The notes beneath the pieces are model-generated. The model ran no database searches. It worked only from the letters and a program-made list of their open reading frames with translations, and had not been told where the DNA came from. From assembly GCA_965370045.1 (NCBI GenBank), contig CBDUSI010000002.1, forward strand, positions 21,604 to 85,603: a stretch of 64,000 nucleotides of DNA, given 5' to 3'. Positions 16,838 to 26,170 of the stretch are shown here, one piece after another. Origin of the DNA: CAZONU01 sp965370045. GTDB lineage: Bacteria > Planctomycetota > SZUA-567 > JAKLDR01. The stretch's first letter is position 1. Each line of letters opens with the position of its first letter. A program made the position numbers and the translations under genes.

Positions 16838-19501
16838 GTGGGCAAGCGCAATCTGTTCTGTAAGGCCGGAGATCTTCATAACGAAGCCGATGTAGAGCAG
16901 ATATTTGTCCGTCGGTTCCTTGAGCACCTAGGTTACAGCGACAAGCAGATTCGCCCGAAGGATTCGTTGACCAAGTTGACGGTAGGCGGCTTCCATCAAC
17001 CTGAAGCCAAGTATCGGCCAGACTTCGCAATCAAGGTGGGACCCGAAGTAAGGTGGATTGTGGAGGCCAAGGCCCCTGACGAAAAGCTGGACAAACACGT
17101 TTGGCAGCCTCGGTCGTACTGTAACCTCCTCAATGGGCAGTACCGCAACAGAAATCCCGTAGGCTACTTCGTCCTAACGAATGGTCTCCACACGCGCCTT
17201 TACCAAGGGGACTTCAACAAACCCGTGGCTTGCGTGACGCTTTCCGAAGTTGTGACATCGAACGCCAAGTTCAAGAAACTGAGTTCGCTTCTCGATCCGA
17301 AGGCCTTCAAGGTGGCCAAAGCAGTTCCCGCTTCAGACATGCATATCCTGCAAAAGCAGCCGTTGGAGGACGTGACCGCAGCTTTCGCTTGGTGCCATCA
17401 GGAGATATACCGAAAAGACAATATCAGTCAAGCAGCTGCTTTTACAGCATTCGTAAAAGTCGTGTTCCTGAAGCTTCTATCTGATCGCAATATCCGTGAC
17501 AAGCACCCGGGCATAATTGCGGAGCAGAGCATAGAAGTGCCGGCTGACGATGTGGACTTTTCCTCACGATGGCTCCGCGCCCAGGAGAAGCATACTCCTA
17601 ATCCGCTTGATTCAATCCAATTCAGGAACTTCATCAAAGCAATGGAGCAGGAGATTGCCAATAGAAAACGGAAACGCATCTTTGATCCAGACGAGATAAT
17701 TGACCTGAGCCCAGAGACCATTCGAAGCGTGGTAGCAAGAATCGAGCACCTGTATCTCTTTGGCATTGATGCAGACCTCAACGGCCGGCTATTCGAAACC
17801 TTTCTAAATGCGACCATGCGCGGCAAAGACTTAGGACAGTACTTCACACCCAGAAGTATTGTGCTATTGGGAACTCGGATAGCAAACATCCAGGTGGATG
17901 CACCTGTTGCAGGAGGAGGATGTCATACGGACATAGTTATTGACGCGTGTTGCGGAACAGGGGGGTTCTTGATTGAGGCGTTGGCTTACATGTGGGACAA
18001 GATCAACCTAAACCCCTCGCTAGAAAAGGGCGAGAAGCGGAAGCGCTGCAAACGCGTGGCCACTCAGCACATCTACGGCGTTGATGTCGGCCGCAAACCA
18101 CCCGTGGCGAGAATCGCTCGCATGAATATGTACCTGCACGGTGATGGGGGTGGAAGCATATTCCAGACTGATGCGCTAGACAAGGAACTTCGTGACGGAA
18201 AGACCGACGCACCAGAGCTGATAGCAGAAAGAGCGCAGCTCCGCAAACTCATTGGCCAAGGGGGGTTCGCTAACGTAGTACTTACGAACCCACCGTTCGC
18301 CAAGAAATACGAGCGAAAGACTCCAAGTGAGAGGCGCGTTCTGGACGGGTACGAGATTGCGACTTGCTCAGGGAAGAGGCTGCCAAGTCTCAAGTCCAAC
18401 CTAATGTTTGTGGAGCGCTACCACGACATCTTGGTCGTTGGTGGAAGGCTTGTGACCGTCATAGACGATGGAATCTTGAGTGGTAGAAACTACGCGCGGT
18501 TCAGGGAGTTTCTGCGCAGCAAGTACCTCGTCAAGGCTGTTGTTTCGTTGCCCGGCGATGCTTTTCAGCGCTCCAAAGCCCGCGTGAAGACATCGCTCCT
18601 GGTGTTGGAGAAGCGAGATCCCGCGAGTCAACAGGAGCAACCATCTGTCTTCATGTATGGTTGTGAGTACGTCGGCATCGATGATCCAGCCAGACAACGG
18701 TCATTGCCAATAGATAAGGAAAACCGACGCAAGGCAGGCCTAGAAATTGATGCCGTCGCCGGGCTCTACGCGGACTTTCTGGCCGGGAACCCCGATGCAT
18801 CGCATCTCGTTTCCTCGGAGAAGATTCAGGATCGGCTGGATGTGAAGTCATGCCTTATGACGCCAGGGCGGATGGTCAGTGCTTGGAAGAACAACGGCAT
18901 CAGCGTAGTAACGCTCTCTGAGCTTGCGGAGCCAGTTGAGTTCGAAGAGGACAAGATAATCGAAACGAAGAGCACCGATGACTTGGTTACATGTCTCAGG
19001 GTTACGTACGAGGGTTTTGCTGAGAAGGGCGACGAGATATGTTCTTCTGATACTACGTATAGCCGGCTGTATCGCGTAGACCCGGGGCAGATTGTCGTCT
19101 CAAACATCGCAGCTCATTACGGTAGTACCGCCATCGTCCCGCAAGAAATGGAGGGTTGCGTCGTAAGCTCGGAGTGCACGGTACTCCGCCCCAGACCCGG
19201 TGTGGATGTTCGCGTTCTTTGGCTCCTGCTCAGGTCACCAGAGGCCAGAGCGGATATGCTCCTTCGGGCTACGGGCGCTAATCGCACCAGAGTTAGCTGG
19301 GACACGCTCAAGGGCCTCCAACTTCCGCGCCCGCCGCAGAGCTTGGTAAAGCAAGTTGCCACAGCAGTTGATGAAGCAGAAGAGGCCCAGCAGGTTGCGA
19401 CAAAGCGTCTCCGTGAAGGCCGGGAGATGCTGGAAGGCAAGCTACAACTGGATGGTAGCGAAGCGCAGTCCATCTTGCGGGCTTTCAAGCCGCCGAAGTA
19501 G
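16838..19501 (+). CDS. Single-chain restriction-modification protein (nuclease-methylase-specificity fusion)
   Basis: 887 aa. Residues about 1-170 are a PD-(D/E)xK nuclease like the N-terminus of HsdR: Pro61-Asp62, then Glu76-Ala-Lys78, and Gln90-x3-Tyr94. Residues about 175-620 are an HsdM-type N6-adenine methylase: helical AFAWCHQEIYRK region, LGQYFTP (332-338), SAM motif DACCGTGGF (369-377) and catalytic NPPF (484-487). Residues about 685-875 are one HsdS-like target-recognition domain with a closing helix. There is no helicase/translocase domain, so it fits type IIG enzymes assembled from type I parts. The start is GTG with AGGAG six bases upstream. GC content and codon use differ visibly from the neighbours, indicating horizontal gain. 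Confidence 0.88.
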   Translation: MGKRNLFCKAGDLHNEADVEQIFVRRFLEHLGYSDKQIRPKDSLTKLTVGGFHQPEAKYRPDFAIKVGPEVRWIVEAKAPDEKLDKHVWQPRSYCNLLNGQYRNRNPVGYFVLTNGLHTRLYQGDFNKPVACVTLSEVVTSNAKFKKLSSLLDPKAFKVAKAVPASDMHILQKQPLEDVTAAFAWCHQEIYRKDNISQAAAFTAFVKVVFLKLLSDRNIRDKHPGIIAEQSIEVPADDVDFSSRWLRAQEKHTPNPLDSIQFRNFIKAMEQEIANRKRKRIFDPDEIIDLSPETIRSVVARIEHLYLFGIDADLNGRLFETFLNATMRGKDLGQYFTPRSIVLLGTRIANIQVDAPVAGGGCHTDIVIDACCGTGGFLIEALAYMWDKINLNPSLEKGEKRKRCKRVATQHIYGVDVGRKPPVARIARMNMYLHGDGGGSIFQTDALDKELRDGKTDAPELIAERAQLRKLIGQGGFANVVLTNPPFAKKYERKTPSERRVLDGYEIATCSGKRLPSLKSNLMFVERYHDILVVGGRLVTVIDDGILSGRNYARFREFLRSKYLVKAVVSLPGDAFQRSKARVKTSLLVLEKRDPASQQEQPSVFMYGCEYVGIDDPARQRSLPIDKENRRKAGLEIDAVAGLYADFLAGNPDASHLVSSEKIQDRLDVKSCLMTPGRMVSAWKNNGISVVTLSELAEPVEFEEDKIIETKSTDDLVTCLRVTYEGFAEKGDEICSSDTTYSRLYRVDPGQIVVSNIAAHYGSTAIVPQEMEGCVVSSECTVLRPRPGVDVRVLWLLLRSPEARADMLLRATGANRTRVSWDTLKGLQLPRPPQSLVKQVATAVDEAEEAQQVATKRLREGREMLEGKLQLDGSEAQSILRAFKPPK

Positions 19502-19558
19502 GATTTAGGCCCCCAAACCCGCCTTCCGCCCGCGGGGTCAGGCCTCCTCCGTTTCCCC

Positions 19559-19587
19559 TTGACGGCCTCCCGGGGGACGAGTAGTAT
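19559..19587 (+). promoter_or_regulatory. Promoter for the zinc-ribbon membrane protein
   Basis: TTGACG (19559-19564) and TAGTAT (19582-19587) with a 17-base spacer, about 60 bases before ATG 19649. Confidence 0.6.
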
Positions 19588-19648
19588 TCCGGTGTTCGCC
19601 GAGGCCGGGATACGGGGATTACGGGCCTCGTGCAGGGGAGGATCAGTC

Positions 19649-20029
19649 ATGGCCGTCGTCATGCGCGGGACCTGCTCGGAGTGCTACCAGACCATGGATT
19701 TGTTTCTCACCGACAAGCAGAAAGAGATTGTCTGCCCGGTCTGCGGGCACGCCGTTCCGTCCCTGGACAGCAAGACCATGCAGGCCATCGCCAAGGACCA
19801 GGCCAAGCGGCGCGTGTTCACGGTGGTGGCCTTCCTCCTGTTCCTCCTCGCCGTGGGCCTGTTCGTCGGCTTCATCGACAGGGCCGAGCCGGCGGTCATG
19901 GGCGATACCTGGGCGAACGGCCTGCCGGGCATCGCCAAGGGCCTGCTTGGCGGGTCGGTTGGCGTGCTGCTCGTCTCGCTCATCGTGGGCTTCGTGGCGT
20001 CCAACCGCAGCTACGTCTGCGAGTTCTGA
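19649..20029 (+). CDS. Small zinc-ribbon membrane protein
   Basis: 126 aa from ATG 19649, chosen because GGGGAGGA sits just upstream; the longer in-frame reading has no such site. Cys9-x2-Cys12 and Cys29-x2-Cys32 form a zinc-ribbon, followed by two membrane helices (about 57-77 and 98-120) separated by a short loop with a conserved-looking Gly-rich stretch. The ribbon should lie in the cytoplasm. No enzymatic motif is present. It has its own promoter and appears monocistronic. Role unknown. Confidence 0.75.
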   Translation: MAVVMRGTCSECYQTMDLFLTDKQKEIVCPVCGHAVPSLDSKTMQAIAKDQAKRRVFTVVAFLLFLLAVGLFVGFIDRAEPAVMGDTWANGLPGIAKGLLGGSVGVLLVSLIVGFVASNRSYVCEF

Positions 20030-20100
20030 GCCCCGACCTCACGGCACACCGCTGTTTCCGAACGACCAACGCCAATCTATTGGTGTCTGGAGCGATGCGC

Positions 20101-20128
20101 TTGACCGCTCCCGTCCGACTGCTACACT
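20101..20128 (+). promoter_or_regulatory. Promoter for the ADP-ribosylglycohydrolase-like gene
   Basis: TTGACC (20101-20106) and TACACT (20123-20128), spacer 16 bases, 38 bases before the GTG start. Just upstream an ACGCCAA-TCTA-TTGGTGT inverted repeat (20069-20086) may terminate the previous gene. Confidence 0.55.
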
Positions 20129-20166
20129 CCCGCGCGTGAAGCCTTCCGCACAGTAAGGAGCCCGCA

Positions 20167-21606
20167 GTGGCCAAGAAAACCGCGCGCAAGCGGCGCATCC
20201 AGGACCGCAACGCCAGTATCTGGGTCGCGCCGGGGGACATCGACGTTGAATTAGAGCAGTGCCAGGACGAGGGCAAGCGCCTCGGCAAGCTCAAGGCCCA
20301 GGGCCTGGCGCTCAAGAAGAGGCTGGGCACCGCGGCGGAGTTCGGCCCCGACGCCGCCAAATCCCGCAGCAAGAAGAAGCGGGCCAGCAGCCTGGAGGTG
20401 CAGCTCGAGGCCCGCCAGTGGCTGGGCAAGACCATGAACCTCAAGGAGCACGGTCCCTACGCCGGAGAAGAGCCCTCCGACCTCGCCGGGATTCGCGAGC
20501 TGCGCCCCGCCGCGCCGCGCGTCCTGGGCGGCAAGTTCTCCCCGCGCCGCGCCTTTGACCGCATTTACGGCGCCTGGCTGGGCCGCTGCTGCGGGTGCTA
20601 CCTCGGCAAGCCGGTGGAGGGCGCCTCCCGCGCGGACATCCACGCGATTCTCAAGTACCAGAAGCGCTTCCCGCTGAACGACTACTTCACCCGCCCGGCG
20701 CCGCCCAAGATCAGAAAAAAGGGCGGCAAGTGGGCGGTCTTCCCCACCACCTACAAGAAGCGCTGCATGATCGAGGACGACGACACCAACTACACCACCA
20801 TCGCCCTGGCGGTAATGAAGAAGTACGGCCTGGACTTCACGCCGGTGGACGTGGCCGAGTTCTGGCTGGGCAACATGGCCTTGCTGCACACCTTCACCGC
20901 CGAGCGCGTCGCTTACCGTAACTTCAGCTGGGGCATCAACCCGCCGGAGTCCGCGGTGGTGGCCAACCCCTACCGCGAGTGGATCGGCGCGCAGATCCGC
21001 GCGGACGCCTTCGGCTACGTGGCGATCTCCCGACCTGAAAAGGCCGCGGAGCTGGCCTGGCGCGACGCCTGCATCAGCCACGTGAAGAACGGCATCTACG
21101 GGGAAATGTGGACAGCGGCCTGCCTGGCCTGGGCCTACGAGCTCGAAGACCCGCGCGCGGTGGTCATGGCCGGGCTGAACGAGATACCCCTGCGCTCGAG
21201 GCTGGCCGACGCGGTGCGGCACATCGTCCAGCTCTACGACAACGGCCTGTCCTCCGACGCGGCGCTCCGCGACATACACAGCCGCTGGAACGAGAAGCGC
21301 CGCCACCACTGGGTGCACACCATCAGCAACGCGGAGATAGTGGTCTACGCGCTGCTCTGGGGCGAGCGCGACTTCGGCCGGACGCTGTGCCTGTCGGTCG
21401 ACGCGGCCTTCGACACCGACTGCAACGGGGCCACCGCGGGAAGCATCCTGGGCATGATGCTGGGAGCGAAGAAACTGCCCGCCAAGTGGACCCGCCAGCT
21501 CAACGACACGCTGGAGACCGGCGTGGCCGGCTACTACCGGGTGAAGATCTCGGACATGGCCCGGTGGACCGTCGAGCTCGCCCGGCAGCTGGCCAAACGC
21601 AAGTAG
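20167..21606 (+). CDS. ADP-ribosylglycohydrolase family protein
   Basis: 479 aa from GTG 20167, preceded by AGGAG. After a basic, low-complexity N-terminus of about 120 residues comes a DraG/ARH-type fold: YGAWLGRCCGCYLGKPVEG, the metal-binding IEDDDTNYT, and near the C-terminus DAAFDTDCNGATAGSILGMMLG, which supplies the second set of metal-ligating Asp/Thr residues. Family members remove ADP-ribose from proteins, nucleic acids or small molecules using two Mg ions. Target here is unknown. The N-terminal extension is longer than in typical DraG proteins. It is convergent with the next, minus-strand gene. Confidence 0.88.
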   Translation: MAKKTARKRRIQDRNASIWVAPGDIDVELEQCQDEGKRLGKLKAQGLALKKRLGTAAEFGPDAAKSRSKKKRASSLEVQLEARQWLGKTMNLKEHGPYAGEEPSDLAGIRELRPAAPRVLGGKFSPRRAFDRIYGAWLGRCCGCYLGKPVEGASRADIHAILKYQKRFPLNDYFTRPAPPKIRKKGGKWAVFPTTYKKRCMIEDDDTNYTTIALAVMKKYGLDFTPVDVAEFWLGNMALLHTFTAERVAYRNFSWGINPPESAVVANPYREWIGAQIRADAFGYVAISRPEKAAELAWRDACISHVKNGIYGEMWTAACLAWAYELEDPRAVVMAGLNEIPLRSRLADAVRHIVQLYDNGLSSDAALRDIHSRWNEKRRHHWVHTISNAEIVVYALLWGERDFGRTLCLSVDAAFDTDCNGATAGSILGMMLGAKKLPAKWTRQLNDTLETGVAGYYRVKISDMARWTVELARQLAKRK

Positions 21607-21629
21607 TCCCCAGCGCGCAATAGAAAAGC

Positions 21630-21653
21630 GGGGGACGCCTTCCGGCGCCCCCC
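21630..21653. terminator. Probable bidirectional terminator hairpin
   Basis: A 10-base stem, GGGGGACGCC against GGCGCCCCCC with one A/C mismatch, and a TTCC loop. It lies exactly between two convergent genes. There is no T-run on either side, so strength is uncertain. Confidence 0.55.
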
Positions 21654-21684
21654 GTACCCCACGGAGCGAGGTTGGGAGTTCTCG

Positions 21685-24201
21685 CTACTTCTTCTTGTCC
21701 TTCTTCCAGAAATAGTACTGCAAGAGGTGGCCGGCGCGCATGTGCATGGCCCGCCGCCGGCTCCACTGCGAGTTGCCCGGCAGGAAGACCGGCGGGCACT
21801 TCGACTCCGGGGAGGCCTCCAGCCAGTGCTCCACGGCGTCGTCGGCGTAGTCGGCCTTGCCGGACTTCAGGGCCACGTAGGCGTGCAGGTCGGCCATGAA
21901 GAGCGGCGCGTCGAAGAAGTTCTCCGGGAAGTCCTTGTCGCAGCCGGCCTTGAGCAGCTTGAAGAGGTCCTTGTCCCCGGTGTAGTGGTGCAGCAGGCAG
22001 AAGACGTGGACGGCGTAGCAGTAACGCATGTCGTCGCGGGTGTAGCCCTGCCCGCGGATCTGCTGGCGATCGTGGAGGTGCGGGCCCAGCTTCTTCCGCT
22101 TGGCGGTGACGTTGGTCTTGAACAACTTCAGGGCCTCGTCCAGCCACGTCTTCTTGCCGGTGAGGGCGTGCATCGCGATGTAGGCGTGCATGGCCCAGGC
22201 GTTGGCGGCCATGTTCCCCTGGGGGCCGGCGTAGGGCCGGGTCTTGGCGATGTGCGCCCAGGCGACCTTGAGCCCCTCGGCGTTGCGCTTGCAGGCCTCC
22301 AGGGCCTTGGGCTCGCCGGTAAGCATGTAGTAGAGCGCCACCCCGGCCAGGTAGTTGCTGTGCACCCCCGGCGGGCGGGAGAGCCGGTTGCAGTGGAAGG
22401 CGGGGAAGCCCAGATCCCCGCGCTGCAGCCCGCGGACGTGCGCCGGGTCGCGGTCCGACCAGAGCTGGTCGACGTCTATGCGGTGGCGGGCCATGTTGAT
22501 GGCATTGCGCACGAAGGCCAACTCGCCGGTGCGCATGGCGTTGACCAGCATGATCCAGGTCCAGTCGTGGTGCAGGCCCACCGGCCCGCGGCCCGGCACG
22601 TGGATGTCCCCGAAGTCCATCCATCCGTACCAGTAGCAGGAGTCGCCGAAGTAGGTGACCGCCGACCAGGGCGAGGACTTGCGGGCCGCGACCAGCCCCG
22701 TGGCGCTGGCCGGGTCGACGGTGCTCCTGGTCATGCGCATCCAGGCGTCGAGCTTGGCGTTGCACTCGTCGTCGCCGGTCTTCACGCCGGGAGGCGCGAA
22801 GAGGCCCGGGGCGGCCTCCGTCCCGGCGTAGTAGGCCGCCGGGGCCAGCGCGAAGAGCGGCCTGGAAAGCTCGGCCCAGCTCTCCTTCGCGTCGCGCCCG
22901 GAGAAGTCCAGGATGATCTCGTGGCCCTTGTGCACCCCGCCGGGCAGCCAGTAGAGCCCGGCTTGGGGCAAGGTTTCCAACTGCTTGTCAAAGAGCCCCG
23001 CCCACTGGACGTGCCGCTTCCGCGGCCACTGCCCCTCAATGGGCCACAGCCAGAACTTGAGCGTGGCGCCGTCGAGCTCGATGGCCTTCTCATAGTTCTG
23101 CCAGAAGTTCCGAACCGCCGTCGTGAGCTTGCGGTCGCCGGTGGAGATGGCCACCACCCCGTCGGTGCGCTCGCCCTTCTTGATCTGCTTGCCCCCGCCG
23201 CTGACGGTGTACTCGAAGTCCTTGAGCTGGTATATCTTGTAGGCGTTGTACTTGAGCTTGCGGCCGTCCTTGTTCAGCTTGCAGACCTGGAGGACCTTGA
23301 ACTTGCCGCTGGGGGCCGAGCCCTCGCAGCTGGCCTGGGGCTCGCCGTCAAGGCCGAACTCCAGGGCCATGCCGTCGAAGAGCAGCCACTCCATGTTGCC
23401 CAGGGTCTTGCTCTTGCTCTTCTTGTAGTAGCCCATGCCCCCGCCGTTCTCCAGCCAGACGTGGACCTTGGCGAACTTCTGCCCGGCGAAGGCGGAGACG
23501 CGCACGGTGTAGCCCAGGCGCTCGCCATGCACCCCCGGGAACTTCCCGCGCAGGCAGACCACGGCGCGCAGCGGACCGGCCCGCTCGACCGTGACCTCGG
23601 CGGGTGCCGCGGCGACAACGGGCTTGGGCGGGCCGTACTCGGTGACGGTTACCTTCTTGTAGCGGATGGTCTTCTCGACCTTCTTGGCCTCTCCCGGCGC
23701 GTAGAGCACCAGGCCCTTGCCGGCGGAGGTGACCAACTCCTTGCCGTCGACCTTCACCGACTTGAAGATGCCGGGCTTCTTCTTGTCGATCACCAGCACC
23801 ATCGGCCCGGTCGATATCCTGACCTCGCTCGCACCGTCGACCACCTTGACAGGCTTGGCCGGCGCGCGGTTCTTGCCGTCGTCGCGCAGGAGCAGCGTGA
23901 CTGTGCCATCGGCGGGGACGGCCACCTGGCAGTCCATCAGCGCCCACCTCACCGAGCCGTCGTCCCAGGGCGCCAGCTTGGTGAACTGCGCGGGCAGCAC
24001 CTTGCCGCCGGCCGAAACCGACAGCTTCTTGACGTCCTTGAGCGCGCCCTTGGCGAAGGGCACTCCGCTGGTCACCGCCCCCGCCTTGCGGGCCACCTTG
24101 GCGTCGTCGCTGACGGTGAGCTTGACCTCCAGCGCGGCTGCCGGGCCGGCCAGAAGCGCCGCCAGGCAGACCGCCGGGAACCACGAACGCTGTATTCTCA
24201 T
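21685..24201 (-). CDS. Secreted exo-rhamnogalacturonan-lyase-like (PcRGLX/YetA-type) protein
   Basis: 838 aa from ATG 24201, with GAGGAGAGG upstream and a Sec signal peptide ending in PAAALE. The N-terminal domain has SGVPFAKGALKDVKKLSVS and APWDDGSVRWALMDCQV, the pattern of the PcRGLX/YetA N-terminal barrel. A central beta-rich part follows, then an alpha/alpha-toroid-like C-terminus with LHHDWTWIMLVNAMR, FHCNRLSRPPGVHSNYLAGVALYYML and YCYAVHVFCLLHHYTG. Members act on pectin rhamnogalacturonan or are uncharacterised. The Tyr/His-rich C-terminal cleft fits polysaccharide binding. Second gene of a two-gene minus-strand unit with the GH123-like lipoprotein. Substrate unproven. Confidence 0.65.
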   Translation of the reverse strand: MRIQRSWFPAVCLAALLAGPAAALEVKLTVSDDAKVARKAGAVTSGVPFAKGALKDVKKLSVSAGGKVLPAQFTKLAPWDDGSVRWALMDCQVAVPADGTVTLLLRDDGKNRAPAKPVKVVDGASEVRISTGPMVLVIDKKKPGIFKSVKVDGKELVTSAGKGLVLYAPGEAKKVEKTIRYKKVTVTEYGPPKPVVAAAPAEVTVERAGPLRAVVCLRGKFPGVHGERLGYTVRVSAFAGQKFAKVHVWLENGGGMGYYKKSKSKTLGNMEWLLFDGMALEFGLDGEPQASCEGSAPSGKFKVLQVCKLNKDGRKLKYNAYKIYQLKDFEYTVSGGGKQIKKGERTDGVVAISTGDRKLTTAVRNFWQNYEKAIELDGATLKFWLWPIEGQWPRKRHVQWAGLFDKQLETLPQAGLYWLPGGVHKGHEIILDFSGRDAKESWAELSRPLFALAPAAYYAGTEAAPGLFAPPGVKTGDDECNAKLDAWMRMTRSTVDPASATGLVAARKSSPWSAVTYFGDSCYWYGWMDFGDIHVPGRGPVGLHHDWTWIMLVNAMRTGELAFVRNAINMARHRIDVDQLWSDRDPAHVRGLQRGDLGFPAFHCNRLSRPPGVHSNYLAGVALYYMLTGEPKALEACKRNAEGLKVAWAHIAKTRPYAGPQGNMAANAWAMHAYIAMHALTGKKTWLDEALKLFKTNVTAKRKKLGPHLHDRQQIRGQGYTRDDMRYCYAVHVFCLLHHYTGDKDLFKLLKAGCDKDFPENFFDAPLFMADLHAYVALKSGKADYADDAVEHWLEASPESKCPPVFLPGNSQWSRRRAMHMRAGHLLQYYFWKKDKKK

Positions 24202-24226
24202 CGGGTGGGCCTCTCCTCGGTCAACG

Positions 24227-26170
24227 CTACTTCTTCTCTTTCGGAGCAGCGGTCTTGCCACGGCCTTCGATGAAGGTGACGCCCAGTTTCTTGGCCACCT
24301 CGGAGGCCAGCTTGTAGAGCTTCTCGTTCTTCTTCTGCCAGTCGAGGGCCACCTCCTTGACGGAGCCGGACTTGTGGTCCTTTCTGGCCCCGCCGTAGCG
24401 GTTGGCCAGGCGGATGCGTGCGTCGAGGTGGGTGCGGATGCGCTTGGCCAGGTCCTCGCCGAGCTTGGCGCGGTGCTCCGGCATTTCAATGGCCTTCTCA
24501 ACGAAGACCCGGACCTCCACGTCCTGGTTGCCCTCCCGGAAGGCCTCGGAGCGCACCGTGGGCAGCGGTCCGTTCTTGCCCTTGCCGAGAATGTAGGGGA
24601 TGCAGTAGTTGAGGTTGAGCTGCCCCCAGTAGCTCTCCGGGTAGCGGCCGGCCAGGGTGGAGCGCAGCCGGCCCCGAGCGTCCTTCAGCACTCTCCAGAA
24701 GTCCCCGCCGATGCGGCCCAGGCCGCAGGCGTAGCGCCGCTTGCGCTTGTGCTTGAGCTCGAAGGTGGAAAAGGCCCCCATCCACATCTCCATCTTGTAG
24801 CGCTGCTCGGCGAGCGAGGAGTGCATGTTGAACTCGCGGGGGTAGTACATCAGCCAGCGGTCGGCCTTCCAGCCGAACCCGTGGCCCTGCTGGGGGTCGC
24901 AGATGTTGAGGTGAATGCCCCACAGGGCGATGCCCATTCCAATGTTGTAGCCCTGCCAGCTGGCGGCGTAGTGGTGAGAGTGCACCGCCCAATTGGCGTT
25001 CTTGACCCCGTTGGTGATGTCGTCCATGGCCATCTTGGTGGGCCGGGCGTCGCCGATGAGCCCGAAGAGCATGGACTTCTCCATCCCGTGCTTCTTGAGA
25101 ACGGGCTGCACGCCGTCGGTGAACTTCTTCCAGAACTTCTTGGACTCCGGCGTGCCCCAGGCAGGTCCGGTGCGCTTCTTGAGCTTGCTGGTCTTGGGAT
25201 CCCACAGGGTGTACTTGACGGGTCGGTCGCTGGTGCGGGCGGCGCCGCCGGTGCCGCTGGCGTGGCCCATGGAGGAAACCGGCTCCCAGCAGTAGAAGAC
25301 CACGCCGGGGACCTTGCCGAGGTGCCTGGTGGCCACGGCCAGGTACTTCTCGACGTTGTCGAAGTTGGGCTGGAGCTCGCCCTTCTTGTCCTTGAACCAG
25401 CGAACCGTCGCGTGCTCGTTGCCGAAGTGAGTCCGGCGCACGGCCGAGATGTAGAGGGTCTTCTGGCCCATCTCCCCCAGTATCGCGAAGGTCTTGTCCA
25501 GCAGCGCCAGGTGCTTCTTGCTCCACATCTTAACGCCGTAGGCCAAGGCCACCGACTCCGGCGACTGGACGATGTCCAGATGCCCATGGTACTTGACGGG
25601 GTCGGGCAGCGTGTAGTCCACGACCTTGAGATTAACGGTCACCGCCACCGGACCGGCGCCCGCGGCGCTGATGGTCACCTTCCCGGAGTAGTCGCCGGCC
25701 TTGGCGTCCTTGGGCACCTTCACCCTTATCCAGACGGGCTGGATCACCTGGCCCGCCTTGTTCGTGCGCTTGACCTCCTTGGGCGCCACCTCCTCCAGCG
25801 AGTCGAAGGAGAAGCCCTTCGGGCCGCCCCGTCGCCGGCTCGGCGCCCCGTCACAGACGCCATAGCGGATCTGGACGGCCTTGGCCGGGATGGTCCCGGG
25901 GCCCGTGAGGTCCGTGGGGACTACCTTGATCTCATTGATGGGCCCGTCGTTCAGCACCACCACCTGCCCGGCGAAGATGCCGTTGCGGACCCCAATCAAC
26001 TTGACTGGTCCCAGGGACTTGTCCGGGGCCTTGTACTCTTCTATGGCTATCTTCTTCATGATGGTGTGGTTGCGGACCTCGAACCCGCCGGCCAGCGTCG
26101 GGGAGGCGCAGGCCGAAAGCAGGGCCGCCGCGGCAGTGGCGGCGAAGAGACTCAACCGAGGAGTGCGCAT
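24227..26170 (-). CDS. Lipoprotein with GH123/DUF4091-like glycoside hydrolase region
   Basis: 647 aa from ATG 26170 with AGGAGGG upstream. The leader ends LLSACAS, a lipobox, so it is membrane-anchored. A beta-sandwich (about 25-230) contains VWIRVKVPKDAKAGDYSGKVTIS, a signature phrase of the domain preceding GH123-type barrels. The rest has barrel-like segments (ALLDKTFAILGEMGQKTLYIS, VFYCWEPVSS, MLFGLIGDARP, YNIGMGIALWGIHLN). Candidate acidic catalytic residues are present but I cannot assign them. It probably acts on a polysaccharide or aminosugar glycan together with the downstream lyase-like protein, 25 bases away. Confidence 0.6.
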   Translation of the reverse strand: MRTPRLSLFAATAAAALLSACASPTLAGGFEVRNHTIMKKIAIEEYKAPDKSLGPVKLIGVRNGIFAGQVVVLNDGPINEIKVVPTDLTGPGTIPAKAVQIRYGVCDGAPSRRRGGPKGFSFDSLEEVAPKEVKRTNKAGQVIQPVWIRVKVPKDAKAGDYSGKVTISAAGAGPVAVTVNLKVVDYTLPDPVKYHGHLDIVQSPESVALAYGVKMWSKKHLALLDKTFAILGEMGQKTLYISAVRRTHFGNEHATVRWFKDKKGELQPNFDNVEKYLAVATRHLGKVPGVVFYCWEPVSSMGHASGTGGAARTSDRPVKYTLWDPKTSKLKKRTGPAWGTPESKKFWKKFTDGVQPVLKKHGMEKSMLFGLIGDARPTKMAMDDITNGVKNANWAVHSHHYAASWQGYNIGMGIALWGIHLNICDPQQGHGFGWKADRWLMYYPREFNMHSSLAEQRYKMEMWMGAFSTFELKHKRKRRYACGLGRIGGDFWRVLKDARGRLRSTLAGRYPESYWGQLNLNYCIPYILGKGKNGPLPTVRSEAFREGNQDVEVRVFVEKAIEMPEHRAKLGEDLAKRIRTHLDARIRLANRYGGARKDHKSGSVKEVALDWQKKNEKLYKLASEVAKKLGVTFIEGRGKTAAPKEKK

